A DNA stretch of 64,000 bases from Kribbella antibiotica (GTDB lineage Bacteria > Actinomycetota > Actinomycetes > Propionibacteriales > Kribbellaceae). How positions within the stretch are numbered: position 1 is the first letter of the stretch; the number at the start of each line of letters is the position of its first letter. The translations under genes and the position numbers were made by a program. Shown here one piece after another: positions 25,229-32,718 of the stretch. The stretch covers positions 19,438-83,437 of the forward strand of contig NZ_SMKX01000026.1 of the NCBI RefSeq assembly GCF_004349055.1. Direction: 5' to 3'. The notes under the pieces were generated by a model. It was not told the DNA's origin. It saw only the letters and a program-made list of their open reading frames with translations, and made no database searches.

Positions 25229-26050
25229 ATGCAGCCTGACGATCTGCCTCCGGCGAAGTTCAACACCTCCATTCCGACAGCGGCGCGCATGTACGACTAC
25301 TATCTCGGCGGCAAGGACAACTTCGCCGCCGACCGGGCGGCCGTCGAAGAACTGGACAAAGTCGTCCCCAGCACCCGCGCACTTGCCATCAACAACCGGC
25401 GATTCATGCAGCGCGCGGTGCGGGTCCTGGCAGAAGATCACGGCATCAGGCAATTCGTGGACCACGGATCCGGTCTGCCCACCCAGAACAACGTGCACCA
25501 GGTCGCAAAACAGGTCACTGCGGACCCACGTGTCGTCTACATCGACATCGACCCGCTGGTGAGCGTGCACGGCCGGGCCTTGCTGGTCGAAGACGAGCGC
25601 ACCACAACGGTCATCGAGGCCGACATGCGCGACACCAACACCATCTTTGCCCACCCCGACACCCAGCGCCTGATCGACTTCTCCCAGCCTGTTGGCGTGC
25701 TGTTCAACTCGGTCTTCCACTGCATCCCGGACAGCGAAACCAACGGTCCGCCGGCCGTGGTCCGCCAGGTCACCGAGCGGCTGGTTCCGGGCAGTTACCT
25801 GGTGATGTGCCAGCTGGTCAGCGAGGACCCCGAGATCCGCGACTTCGTCACCAACTTCATGGACCAGGCAACGCACGGCAACTGGGGCCGGGTCCGGCAG
25901 GAGAAGGACGTGGCCGAGTGGTTCGAGGGAATGGACATCCTCGAGCCGGGGCTCGTAGAGGTTTCCACCTGGCGGCCCGACGACGAAGCCGCTCCCAAGC
26001 AACAGACCTCGGAGTGGATCGAGTTCGGCGGAGTTGCTCGCCTCCGCTGA
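25229..26050 (+). CDS. SAM-dependent methyltransferase (PF04672 type)
   Basis: A 273-residue protein of the actinobacterial DUF574/Methyltransf_19 family. It opens with the hallmark TSIPTAARMYDYYLGGKDNF and continues with FVDHGSGLPTQNNVHQVA (a degenerate SAM-binding loop), VVYIDIDPLVSVHGRALL and ADMRDTNTIF, the acidic residues of the Rossmann core. The family is plentiful in Streptomyces-like genomes; its substrates are largely unknown. The start ATG at 25229 is 6 codons from the first motif, as usual. It is an isolated gene with no evident operon partner. Confidence 0.93.
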   Translation: MQPDDLPPAKFNTSIPTAARMYDYYLGGKDNFAADRAAVEELDKVVPSTRALAINNRRFMQRAVRVLAEDHGIRQFVDHGSGLPTQNNVHQVAKQVTADPRVVYIDIDPLVSVHGRALLVEDERTTTVIEADMRDTNTIFAHPDTQRLIDFSQPVGVLFNSVFHCIPDSETNGPPAVVRQVTERLVPGSYLVMCQLVSEDPEIRDFVTNFMDQATHGNWGRVRQEKDVAEWFEGMDILEPGLVEVSTWRPDDEAAPKQQTSEWIEFGGVARLR

Positions 26051-26164
26051 CTCGGTTTCGCGTGCTGGCGCGTGAGGACCTCACCATGGCCGCGCAGTCT
26101 CGCCAACTGCTCAGCCCGGTGATTGCCCGGAACGGGTCGGGTACCGGCCTGGCATGATTTCGTG

Positions 26165-26515
26165 ATGAGGCCTTGGCTCGCGGTGCCCGTCGTGCTGGCG
26201 TTGGGTCTTGGTGTTCGGGCATTCGCGAGTGGTGACTTCGCCAAGTACGCGGGGGTCGCGCTCTACACTACGCTGATCTATGCGCTGGTGTCGTTCTGGT
26301 TGCGCCCACTCTGGGCAGCTGTGGTCGCTACGGGTTTCAGCTGGGCAGTGGAGTTCTTCCAGCTCACCGGGATCCCCGCGGAGCTCTCCGCGCGCAGCGG
26401 CCTCGCCCATCTGGTGCTGGGGTCGACTTTCAATGCACCCGACCTCTTCTGGTACGTCGTTGGCGCCGGTCTCGGCGCGTTGATCGTCCGGCGGCGGACC
26501 GCCACCACTGTCTAA
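26165..26515 (+). CDS. DUF2809 membrane protein
   Basis: A 116-residue membrane protein with four predicted helices: VPVVLALGLGVRAFASG, YAGVALYTTLIYALVSFWL, AAVVATGFSWAVEFFQLTG and DLFWYVVGAGLGALIVRR. The motif FSWAVEFFQLTGIPAELSAR and the final LAHLVLGSTFNAPDLFWY are diagnostic of DUF2809 (also resembling VanZ-type proteins). No function is established. The ATG at 26165 is preceded in frame by a GTG at 26162, which is a possible alternative. Confidence 0.85.
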   Translation: MRPWLAVPVVLALGLGVRAFASGDFAKYAGVALYTTLIYALVSFWLRPLWAAVVATGFSWAVEFFQLTGIPAELSARSGLAHLVLGSTFNAPDLFWYVVGAGLGALIVRRRTATTV

Positions 26516-26653
26516 CGGTGCCCGGCTCGCCCGGTTCACGCTCAGGGCGCCCTGTCCGGGTCACTCACGAACGGGTTGGACAGTGGTGGAGGTCCGCCCC
26601 AGCCACCCGCGGGGGCTCGGCGAAGGTCGTCCGGGCGCGGGGTCGGCAACGCC

Positions 26654-28459
26654 CTAGGTTTTTGTGTAGCCGGCTGCCTGGAGCTCGAAGAGACGGGCGT
26701 AGGTGCCGTTGTGGGTGATCAGGCTTTCGTGGCTGCCGAGCTCGGCGATCCGGCCGTCGACCAGGACCGCGATGCGATCGGCGGAGCGCACGGCGCCCAG
26801 CCGGTGTGAGATGAGCACACTGGTCCGGCCGCTGCGATGAGCGGCGAGGCTGGTGTGGATCTCGTGCTCCGCTTCGGCATCGAGCCCGGACGTCGGCTCG
26901 TCCAGGATCAGCAGATCGCGGCGATCCCGGAGGAAGGCTCGAGCCAGCGCGACCCGTTGCCATTGACCGCCCGATAGCAGTACGCCGGTGGCCGGATCGT
27001 CCTTGTCTGCTTGGTCGAAGAACATCCGCGACAGCATCGTGTCGTACCCGTGCGGTAGCTCAGCGAGCACCTCGCCGATCCCGGCGCGACCGGCCGCAGC
27101 CTCCACGCGCGGGCGACTGTCCGCGCGCAGTTCGTCGGTGCCGTCGATCTCGCCGAGCGCGATGTTCTCGGCGGCGCTGAGCTCGTAACACATGAAGTCC
27201 TGGAAGACCGCTCCGATCCGGCGGCGCAACTCGGTGACGTCGAGCTCCCGCAGATCGACGCCGTCCCAGAGGATCGCGCCACGCGTCGGGTCGTAGAAGC
27301 GGCAGAGCAGCTTGACCATCGTGCTCTTACCAGCGCCGTTGTGCCCGACCAATGCAGTCGAGCGGCCGAATGGAATGAACAGATCAACGCCCTGCAAGGC
27401 CCAGGAGTGCTCGTCGCTGTACCGGAACCAGACGTCCCGGAACTCGATACCGTGCCGCAGTTCCGGCGCTGCGATCGGCTCGTCCGCGACCATCAGCCCG
27501 GCGGGTTCCTCCGTCACTGCCTGGTAGTGCTCGAACATCAGCAGCGCATTGTGCGCCATCCCGAGCCGCCCGATCAGTGCCGACAACGCCAGTTGTACGC
27601 CGCCCACCGCCGCGACGAACACCGCAACGTCGCCCAGGCTGATCCGCCCGGCACCGGCGGCCATGATCGCCCAGATCAGACCCGCCCCGGCGATGACAGC
27701 ACCCAAGGCGGCGAGCAGGCCCTGGATCAGCAGGTCGCGCCGGTCGATCCGGCGCTTGGCTGCGTTCGCCGTACGGAGCTCGCTGAGCATCCGCCGCCGC
27801 AACAGCCGCCCCAGACCGAGTAGGCGAATCTCCTTGGCCGCTTCGAGCCCGGTCATCAGCTCCGAGTAGAAGTACTGCCGACGCTCGGTCGGACTCAATC
27901 CGGTCATCAGCTCGGCCCGCCGACGGCTGAGTTGCAGCTCGGCGTAGAGCCCAGGAACCGAAGCGACCAGTACGACGATCGCCATCCAGGGACTGATCGC
28001 GATCAGCGTGAGGGTGAAGCCGGCCAGCGTCAGAATCGACTGCAGGCCGCCGACCAATGCATCGAGAATGGTCACCGGCCCGGACTGGCTGTGCTGCTCG
28101 GCAAGCCGCATCCGGTCGCGGAAGACCGGGTCCTCGAGATTCGCCAGACCAGTCATCCGATCCGTGGCGCCGTACAGGCGATCGCGCGACAGCACGGTGA
28201 CCCGGCGGGATACCTCCGCAGACAAGTAGCGGATGAGTTCGCCCAGCACAGCGAGTGCGAGGCCGGCCGCAGCCAGTCCGATCGCGAGCAGCACAAGGCC
28301 TCCGCCGCCGGTGGCCAGGCGGTCCAGCACCAACTTTGTCAGCCAGGCCGCCGCGACCGGCACGAGACCGCTGCCGATACTCGCGAGCACGTATCCGGCG
28401 AACGCCGCAGGAGCCGCTCGCCAGGCCAGTGCGAGTGAGGCGACTGCGCCCGAGCGCAT
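26654..28459 (-). CDS. ABC exporter (fused membrane and ATPase domains)
   Basis: A 601-residue half-transporter. Residues ~1-320 are the six-helix type-IV exporter domain (VASLALAWRAAPAAFAGYVL, LIRYLSAEVSRRVTVLSRDR). Residues ~350-590 are the ATPase: Walker A GHNGAGKSTMVKLL, signature LSGGQWQRVALARAF, Walker B LLILDEPTSGLD. It lacks an N-terminal C39 peptidase domain, so leader cleavage must be done elsewhere, and an S26 peptidase gene lies nearby. The GTG at 28465 overlaps the redoxin stop (GTGA); the ATG at 28459 starts 2 bp after that stop. Either way it is coupled to the redoxin gene. In context it likely exports the Cys-rich peptide encoded first in this transcript. Confidence 0.92.
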   Translation of the reverse strand: MRSGAVASLALAWRAAPAAFAGYVLASIGSGLVPVAAAWLTKLVLDRLATGGGGLVLLAIGLAAAGLALAVLGELIRYLSAEVSRRVTVLSRDRLYGATDRMTGLANLEDPVFRDRMRLAEQHSQSGPVTILDALVGGLQSILTLAGFTLTLIAISPWMAIVVLVASVPGLYAELQLSRRRAELMTGLSPTERRQYFYSELMTGLEAAKEIRLLGLGRLLRRRMLSELRTANAAKRRIDRRDLLIQGLLAALGAVIAGAGLIWAIMAAGAGRISLGDVAVFVAAVGGVQLALSALIGRLGMAHNALLMFEHYQAVTEEPAGLMVADEPIAAPELRHGIEFRDVWFRYSDEHSWALQGVDLFIPFGRSTALVGHNGAGKSTMVKLLCRFYDPTRGAILWDGVDLRELDVTELRRRIGAVFQDFMCYELSAAENIALGEIDGTDELRADSRPRVEAAAGRAGIGEVLAELPHGYDTMLSRMFFDQADKDDPATGVLLSGGQWQRVALARAFLRDRRDLLILDEPTSGLDAEAEHEIHTSLAAHRSGRTSVLISHRLGAVRSADRIAVLVDGRIAELGSHESLITHNGTYARLFELQAAGYTKT

Positions 28460-28461
28460 GC

Positions 28462-28986
28462 TCACGATGTCAGCTGGGCGGCCTGGTAACCGGTCGACGC
28501 CACTCGCAGGTTGTCGTCGAGGATCACGAGCGTCGGCATCGCGCTCACTCCGACCGCGCGCGCCACCGGACCGTCCTCGGCCTCGATCACGACCTGGGCG
28601 ACCTTGGACAACTTCTCGGTCATCTCGGTCAAGGCCGGCTCGTAGCCCGCTGCGATCGCGATGACGCGTTCGCGGCCGAGCGGTTCGGCGTACGTCAGGA
28701 AGCCCGGCAGGCTCTCGGCGCAGGTCGAGCAGGTGGTGGAGAAGAATCCGAGCAGCATGCCCCCGGCGGGTGCGACCTCCAGGCCGTCGACCGTGGTCGC
28801 GGTGAAGGACGCGATTGGCGTGCCGAGCGGAACCCCGACGACCTCGCGGCTGGGGCTCTGGTTGTTGACGAGCTTGGTGAGGTGGTCGGCATGAACTCGT
28901 AGCCGTTTGACCAGACCCAGACTGATCACCAGGTTGAGCAGTGCCAGTGCCGCGACCAGCACGACAGCGACCGTCAGGATGACCAA
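28462..28986 (-). CDS. MauD-like membrane-anchored thioredoxin-fold protein
   Basis: A 174-residue protein with one N-terminal membrane helix (VILTVAVVLVAALALLNLVI) and a TlpA/redoxin domain outside the membrane. The active-site pair is Cys86 and Cys89 in GFFSTTCSTCAESLPGF, followed by the cis-proline region VSAMPTLVILDD. The layout matches MauD, which together with MauE handles disulfide formation in methylamine dehydrogenase small-subunit maturation. Here it lies 14 bp after a MauE-like gene and directly before an ABC exporter, next to a six-cysteine peptide gene. I infer that it oxidises or isomerises disulfides in that peptide. Confidence 0.88.
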   Translation of the reverse strand: MVILTVAVVLVAALALLNLVISLGLVKRLRVHADHLTKLVNNQSPSREVVGVPLGTPIASFTATTVDGLEVAPAGGMLLGFFSTTCSTCAESLPGFLTYAEPLGRERVIAIAAGYEPALTEMTEKLSKVAQVVIEAEDGPVARAVGVSAMPTLVILDDNLRVASTGYQAAQLTS

Positions 28987-29000
28987 CGTCTTCTCCTTCG

Positions 29001-29549
29001 CTAACCGATGGCTTGGGAACCGAACAGCTCGACGAGATCGTCGAAGCGCGTGACGAGCAAGCCGCCGACCAGGCCGGCGACAGCGGCGATAGCGAATCCT
29101 GCGGGCTCGACCGACTCAGGCCTCGTTGCTCCCGCGACGAGGCCTGCGACAGCGGCCGCCAGCAACAGAACATTTCGTACGACGTGGGCGCGGCCCAGCG
29201 GGGTGGTCGCGGCGCCGAAGCACTTGCAGGGCTTGCGAATCCCGCGGCGCAGGGTCACCACGATGGCGGCGGTGAAGGACAGCAGGAGAAGCACGGCCAG
29301 GAGGAAACCGGCCGACGCGACAAACCTCAAGGAAGCGGAGAAGGCTCCGACCAGTAGTGCCACGGTCAGCGTCACCTCGGCCACGACAACGCCCGCGGCA
29401 GCCGGCACTCGCAGACCGGTCGGCAGAATCTCCAACGGACCAGCCGATCCGGCGAAGTCCCGGAACGCCTTGGAGCCCGTCTTGCTCACGGCGGATTGCC
29501 CGAAGACGAAGGCCAGGCAGAGACAGCAACTGAGTAAGAGGTAGACCAT
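29001..29549 (-). CDS. MauE/DoxX-like membrane protein
   Basis: A 182-residue four-helix membrane protein of the MauE type. It has Cys8, Cys9 and Cys11 in helix one (MVYLLLSCCLCLAFVFGQSA), the charged loop VSKTGSKAFRDFAGS, and a cytoplasmic/periplasmic Cys108-x-Cys110 in RRGIRKPCKCFGAATTPLG, followed by RAHVVRNVLLL. MauE pairs with MauD to pass electrons between the quinone pool or cytoplasm and disulfide bonds. It starts 61 bp after the Cys-rich peptide gene with an AAGGGA site, behind a strong hairpin. Its role is probably electron shuttling for peptide oxidation. Confidence 0.88.
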   Translation of the reverse strand: MVYLLLSCCLCLAFVFGQSAVSKTGSKAFRDFAGSAGPLEILPTGLRVPAAAGVVVAEVTLTVALLVGAFSASLRFVASAGFLLAVLLLLSFTAAIVVTLRRGIRKPCKCFGAATTPLGRAHVVRNVLLLAAAVAGLVAGATRPESVEPAGFAIAAVAGLVGGLLVTRFDDLVELFGSQAIG

Positions 29550-29572
29550 CGCCGTCCCTTGGAGTTCAGAGC

Positions 29573-29596
29573 AGTGCCGGTGCGTCCACCGGCACT
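29573..29596 (-). terminator. Hairpin between peptide gene and mauE-like gene
   Basis: A perfect 10-bp stem (AGTGCCGGTG / CACCGGCACT) with a CGTC tetraloop lies 14 bp beyond the peptide stop. There is no U tract, so it more likely attenuates or protects the upstream transcript than ends it. That would let the peptide be made in excess over its processing proteins, as in many peptide-antibiotic clusters. Confidence 0.7.
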
Positions 29597-29610
29597 ACGA
29601 TCAGCTGGAA

Positions 29611-29802
29611 CTAACAGGCGCCGACGACGTAACAGGCCCCGCAGGCGCTTCCTACGCAACTCTTGTGCTTCCGGACGTAGCCGGGCGAGTCCCAGAAACA
29701 GCCGCAGTCCCGGGTCGTGTCCTGCACGCCGGCCTCCGCCGTCACCTCCGGAACCAGTCGGCTGATGATTCGATCGCCCAGGCGTTGGAATGCATTCCGC
29801 AT
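29611..29802 (-). CDS. Six-cysteine precursor peptide (candidate)
   Basis: A 63-residue peptide preceded by AAAAGAGG. The N-terminal part, FQRLGDRIISRLVPEV, is an amphipathic helix of leader type, not a hydrophobic signal sequence. An Ala-Glu-Ala motif at residues 22-24 would suit signal peptidase cleavage. The C-terminal part contains all six cysteines (residues 33, 35, 49, 54, 57 and 63), enough for three disulfides, in the blocks DCGCFWDSPG and SCVGSACGACYVVGAC. It is the first gene of a transcript with MauE- and MauD-like proteins and an ABC exporter, and is divergent from an S26 peptidase. I do not recognise the family. The reading as a secreted disulfide-rich (RiPP- or bacteriocin-like) peptide is inference. 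Confidence 0.75.
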   Translation of the reverse strand: MRNAFQRLGDRIISRLVPEVTAEAGVQDTTRDCGCFWDSPGYVRKHKSCVGSACGACYVVGAC

Positions 29803-29937
29803 GAATCCTCTTTTCGGAGACGGGTAATTCGCTGGATATTACTTACGACGGTCCGCTCAGGCGAGAGGTAATTGCCATCGATCCTGGCAGGAACCGGCCA
29901 TGGCAGTGGTTTGACTGGATCCGGCCCCGCGAGCGTT

Positions 29938-29951
29938 TATGGTGTCGGCCA
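29938..29951 (+). promoter_or_regulatory. Candidate leaderless promoter of the S26 peptidase gene
   Basis: TATGGT at 29938-29943 fits the TAnnnT form of a -10 element. The next in-frame ATG is at 29951, 7 bp after it, so transcription could start at the ATG. A TTGACT upstream is too far for a normal -35 (21 bp), so this is a weak promoter call. No good ribosome site precedes either possible ATG. Confidence 0.4.
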
Positions 29952-30436
29952 TGGTCCCGGCAGTCGTCGTCACGCTCGTCCTCGCGACCGCAGGACTGGT
30001 CGCCGCGAGTAGGCGGCTCGCCCTGGTGCGCGTGGCCGGGCAGAGCATGACGCCGACGCTGGCCGACGGTGATCGGCTGCTCGCGTGGCGCAGGTCCGGA
30101 CCACTCCGGGTCGGCGACATCGTCGTACTGGAAGCGCCTTATCCGGTTGGGGTTGTGCCGCATGCGGCAGCAGGTAAGCTTCACCCACCGCCTTGGCAAA
30201 CGGGGCCGGCATCACCAGGTGAGCTGGACCGTCGCTGGATCGTCAAGCGGGTCGTCGCGCTGCCCGGGGACGTCGTTCCGCCCGAGGGCGCCGGATGCCT
30301 CACGGCCGGCACCGTGGTGCCGCCAGGTTGTCTGCTGGTCGTCGGTGACAACCCTGATCAAAGCTACGACTCACGGCACGTCGGATTCGTCCCCGCCGAG
30401 CGAGTGCTCGGTCTCGTCATTCGCCGGCTGAAATGA
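29951..30436 (+). CDS. S26 family signal peptidase (type I-like)
   Basis: A 161-residue membrane serine peptidase. A hydrophobic N-terminal helix (VPAVVVTLVLATAGLVAA) anchors it. The catalytic Ser is at about residue 32 (VRVAGQSMTPTLADGD) and the catalytic Lys at about residue 99 (RRWIVKRVVALPGD). The last box, VVGDNPDQSYDSRHVGFVP, is the conserved SDSR-type motif. Signal peptidases cut after small-x-small, which the neighbouring peptide has as AEA. Being divergent from the peptide gene, it may be its dedicated protease. The ATG at 29939 is an alternative start (4 residues longer); 29951 was preferred from the spacing to TATGGT. Confidence 0.9.
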   Translation: MVPAVVVTLVLATAGLVAASRRLALVRVAGQSMTPTLADGDRLLAWRRSGPLRVGDIVVLEAPYPVGVVPHAAAGKLHPPPWQTGPASPGELDRRWIVKRVVALPGDVVPPEGAGCLTAGTVVPPGCLLVVGDNPDQSYDSRHVGFVPAERVLGLVIRRLK

Positions 30437-30516
30437 TTTGCAATTCCCCGCGAATTGTCAAGCACTTCGATCCGAATCGAAGAGTGCCGCGAAACTTTTC
30501 GAAGCCCGGAAATGGG

Positions 30517-30553
30517 CCTCGCCTGACCCCGGGGCTGCGGAGATCAGGCGAGG
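30517..30553. terminator. Bidirectional terminator between S26 peptidase and GH6 genes
   Basis: CCTCGCCTGA at 30517-30526 pairs with TCAGGCGAGG at 30544-30553, with an 17-base loop containing CCCCGGGG. It lies 16 bp before the GH6 stop and past the S26 stop (30436). Another smaller stem (CACTTCGAT/ATCGAAG) follows the S26 stop at 30463-30482. Confidence 0.7.
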
Positions 30554-30568
30554 AGTCTTGCGGGTGGG

Positions 30569-32575
30569 TCAGCCGATGGTGCAGGGCTGGCCGCTGACGG
30601 TGAACGCGGTCGGGGGATTGTTGGTGCCGGAGTGGGATCCGTTGAAGCCGATCTCGACGGTTGTCCCGGGAGTGATGGTGGCGTTCCAGGAGCCGGGCAC
30701 GGGGACTGCTGTGACCTTTGTGCCGGTCTGGGACCAGTTGGCGTTCCAGCCGCTCTGGACCGTCTGGCCGTTGGCGAAGTCGAACGAGAGCACCCAGTTC
30801 GCCAGTGGTGCAGTCGAGGTGTTGGTCAGTTTGACCGACCCCGTGAAGCCGGTGCTCCAGGTGTTCGCCGAGTAGGCGACCTTGCAGCCGCCGGGTGGGG
30901 TGGTCGTGCCGGTGGTCGTTACCGACAGCGCACCGGACGGGACGGAAACGTTGCCTGCGGCATCTTTTGCTCGCACGGTGAACGAGTACGCCGTACTGGC
31001 GGTGAGGCCGGTTGCGGTGAAGCTCGTGGTCGCGGAGCTGCCGGCCAGGGTGCTACCCCGGTAGATGTCGTAGCCCGTCACACCGACGTTGTCGGTCGAG
31101 GCGGTCCAGGTCAGTGCGACCGAGGTGTTCGTGATCGTGCCGGCCGTCAGTCCGGTCGGCGCCGAGGGTGGTGTGGGGTCCGTCGGGTTGGTGCCGCCGC
31201 CGATGACCGGGTAGGCGTTCCGTACCAGCTGGACGAACTGTGCTTCGAACCACTGACCGGATAGCGGCGCGTCGGGCAGTGCACCGGTGAGCTGGTTGTC
31301 CAGCTTCGGTGCGACGAACGTCGGGTCGCACATCCGGTCGAACCGCTTGCCCTCGTTGTTCGGGATGTCGGTCGACGCACCGTCGGACTCACCCGGCGGT
31401 TTGATCCACACGAACGCGTCGAGATGTGATCCGGCGTACCCGCTGGGCGTGGCCTGCGGGCGCTCGCCGATACCGGCACCTGACGGGTTGCACCAGGCTC
31501 CCCGGTGGACGCGCTTGTCGACGCGCGACTGGTTGACGTAGGTGTTCAGATCCGTGCTGGTCGAGACGGACGTCGGGCGAGCGGCACCACCCCAGCCGTT
31601 GCGGGAGGTGTCGATCAGCATGCCCGTACTGGCCGGGAATCCTTCGGCGACCAGCAGGTTGTACAGATGCGCCGTCCAGTCGACCTCATCGAAGTCGAAG
31701 TTCCACTCGTAGTACTTGGCGGATCGGACCGGGTTGCCGCCGACGGTCAGCGACGAGTTCGGCAGGTACGGCTCGACCAGCGGTGTGGTGTTCGCCGTGT
31801 TGGCGACGAAGCCGTCGATCGAGGCGTAGCCGGCGACGGTCGTCCGGGCCACCTCGGCGAAGAGCTTCGCGGCCGGTCCGGAGTTGGTGTCCCAGCCGAG
31901 CCAGCCCGAGTGTGCGGCGTCGATGTAGTTGTAGACGTTCGGGATTGCGTGCAGCTTGTCCAGGGCGTACTTGACGCCGGCCCGGTAGTAGGGCGCGGCC
32001 TGCTGGCAGGGCTGGTGGGAGATGTTGGTGATGAGGTTCGGTAGCGAGTCCGGCTCGATCGTGGCCGCGATCCGGAGGTTCTGGTACTTCGCGTCGGCCA
32101 GGATCGCCGCGATCGGGTCGATGTACTCGGCCTTGTAGCGCGCCAGTCCGGCATCCGTCGCCGGGAGTTCGCCGTTCGATGCGAGTGCGTAGCAGTCCCG
32201 GCCGGGCAGGTCGTAAATCACCAGGTTCACGACGAGCGGCGTACCGGCTTGCTTTTGGAGCAGGGCTTGGTCCAGGTGGGACCGCAACCCGTTGCCGGAG
32301 GCGTTGCCGGCGATGGCGCTGATCTGGTCCATCCAGACTGCGGTCGGTTGCGTCTTGATGGCTCGCATCTTGGTAGCCAGTGCGGCATCGGCTCGGGTGG
32401 CAGCCCCTTCGACCGACGCGGCCCAAGCGGGGTTCACATATTGGGTCGCCCCGGCGTAGGGGTTGTCGACGTGCGGTTCGGCAGCGCTGGCGCTCAGGGC
32501 GGTGAGCGGCAGAGCAACCAGAGCGGTTGCCAGAGCGGTGGTTGCGGCGATCAGCCGCAAGGGAGTTCGGGACAC
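30569..32575 (-). CDS. Secreted GH6 cellobiohydrolase with FN3 and CBM2
   Basis: A 668-residue exocellulase. Signal peptide residues ~1-31 (VSRTPLRLIAATTALATALV...SASAA). GH6 catalytic domain ~40-430, with YDLPGRDCYALASNGELP and IEPDSLPNLITNISH (general acid region), LIDTSRNGWGG, and [11 protein letters not shown]. An FN3 domain (~470-555) and a C-terminal CBM2 (~565-668, GCKVAYSANTWSTGFTG to VSGQPCTIG) with cellulose-binding Trp residues. GH6 enzymes release cellobiose from non-reducing ends. The GTG at 32575 has AAGGAGGA 4 bp upstream. A GAAACGTTTAAG operator lies about 122 bp upstream, suggesting control by the adjacent LacI gene. Confidence 0.95.
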   Translation of the reverse strand: MSRTPLRLIAATTALATALVALPLTALSASAAEPHVDNPYAGATQYVNPAWAASVEGAATRADAALATKMRAIKTQPTAVWMDQISAIAGNASGNGLRSHLDQALLQKQAGTPLVVNLVIYDLPGRDCYALASNGELPATDAGLARYKAEYIDPIAAILADAKYQNLRIAATIEPDSLPNLITNISHQPCQQAAPYYRAGVKYALDKLHAIPNVYNYIDAAHSGWLGWDTNSGPAAKLFAEVARTTVAGYASIDGFVANTANTTPLVEPYLPNSSLTVGGNPVRSAKYYEWNFDFDEVDWTAHLYNLLVAEGFPASTGMLIDTSRNGWGGAARPTSVSTSTDLNTYVNQSRVDKRVHRGAWCNPSGAGIGERPQATPSGYAGSHLDAFVWIKPPGESDGASTDIPNNEGKRFDRMCDPTFVAPKLDNQLTGALPDAPLSGQWFEAQFVQLVRNAYPVIGGGTNPTDPTPPSAPTGLTAGTITNTSVALTWTASTDNVGVTGYDIYRGSTLAGSSATTSFTATGLTASTAYSFTVRAKDAAGNVSVPSGALSVTTTGTTTPPGGCKVAYSANTWSTGFTGSVKLTNTSTAPLANWVLSFDFANGQTVQSGWNANWSQTGTKVTAVPVPGSWNATITPGTTVEIGFNGSHSGTNNPPTAFTVSGQPCTIG

Positions 32576-32695
32576 GCGGTCCTCCTTGAGGAGCAGTCCG
32601 GCGTACCGGTCCGGGCGGAAGCCGGTACGAGCCACCGTGGGCGTCGGTGGCTGACCTGAACGCTCACACAGGAGGCGCCGCGTCCGGCAGGGACC

Positions 32696-32707
32696 GAAAC
32701 GTTTAAG
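32696..32707. promoter_or_regulatory. AAACGTTT operator upstream of the GH6 cellobiohydrolase gene
   Basis: GAAACGTTTAAG, containing the palindrome AAACGTTT at 32697-32704, lies between the LacI gene stop and the GH6 gene. The same core occurs between the second GH6 gene and the GH48 gene (37885-37892). LacI-family operators often have a CG-centred core like this. The likely binder is the LacI regulator encoded next to it. Confidence 0.55.
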
Positions 32708-32718
32708 GCCGCGGCCAG

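Noticed and set aside
29611..29802. Cys-rich peptide as a methylamine dehydrogenase small subunit
   Set aside because: It is too short, lacks the Trp pair used for tryptophan tryptophylquinone and there is no large-subunit gene nearby.
26654..30436. Lanthipeptide or lasso-peptide cluster
   Set aside because: No LanM/LanB/LanC-like, cyclodehydratase or asparagine-synthetase-like gene is present near the peptide gene.
32651..32667. A possible CebR box upstream of the GH6 cellobiohydrolase gene
   Set aside because: Only 9 of 14 positions match and the left half is absent.
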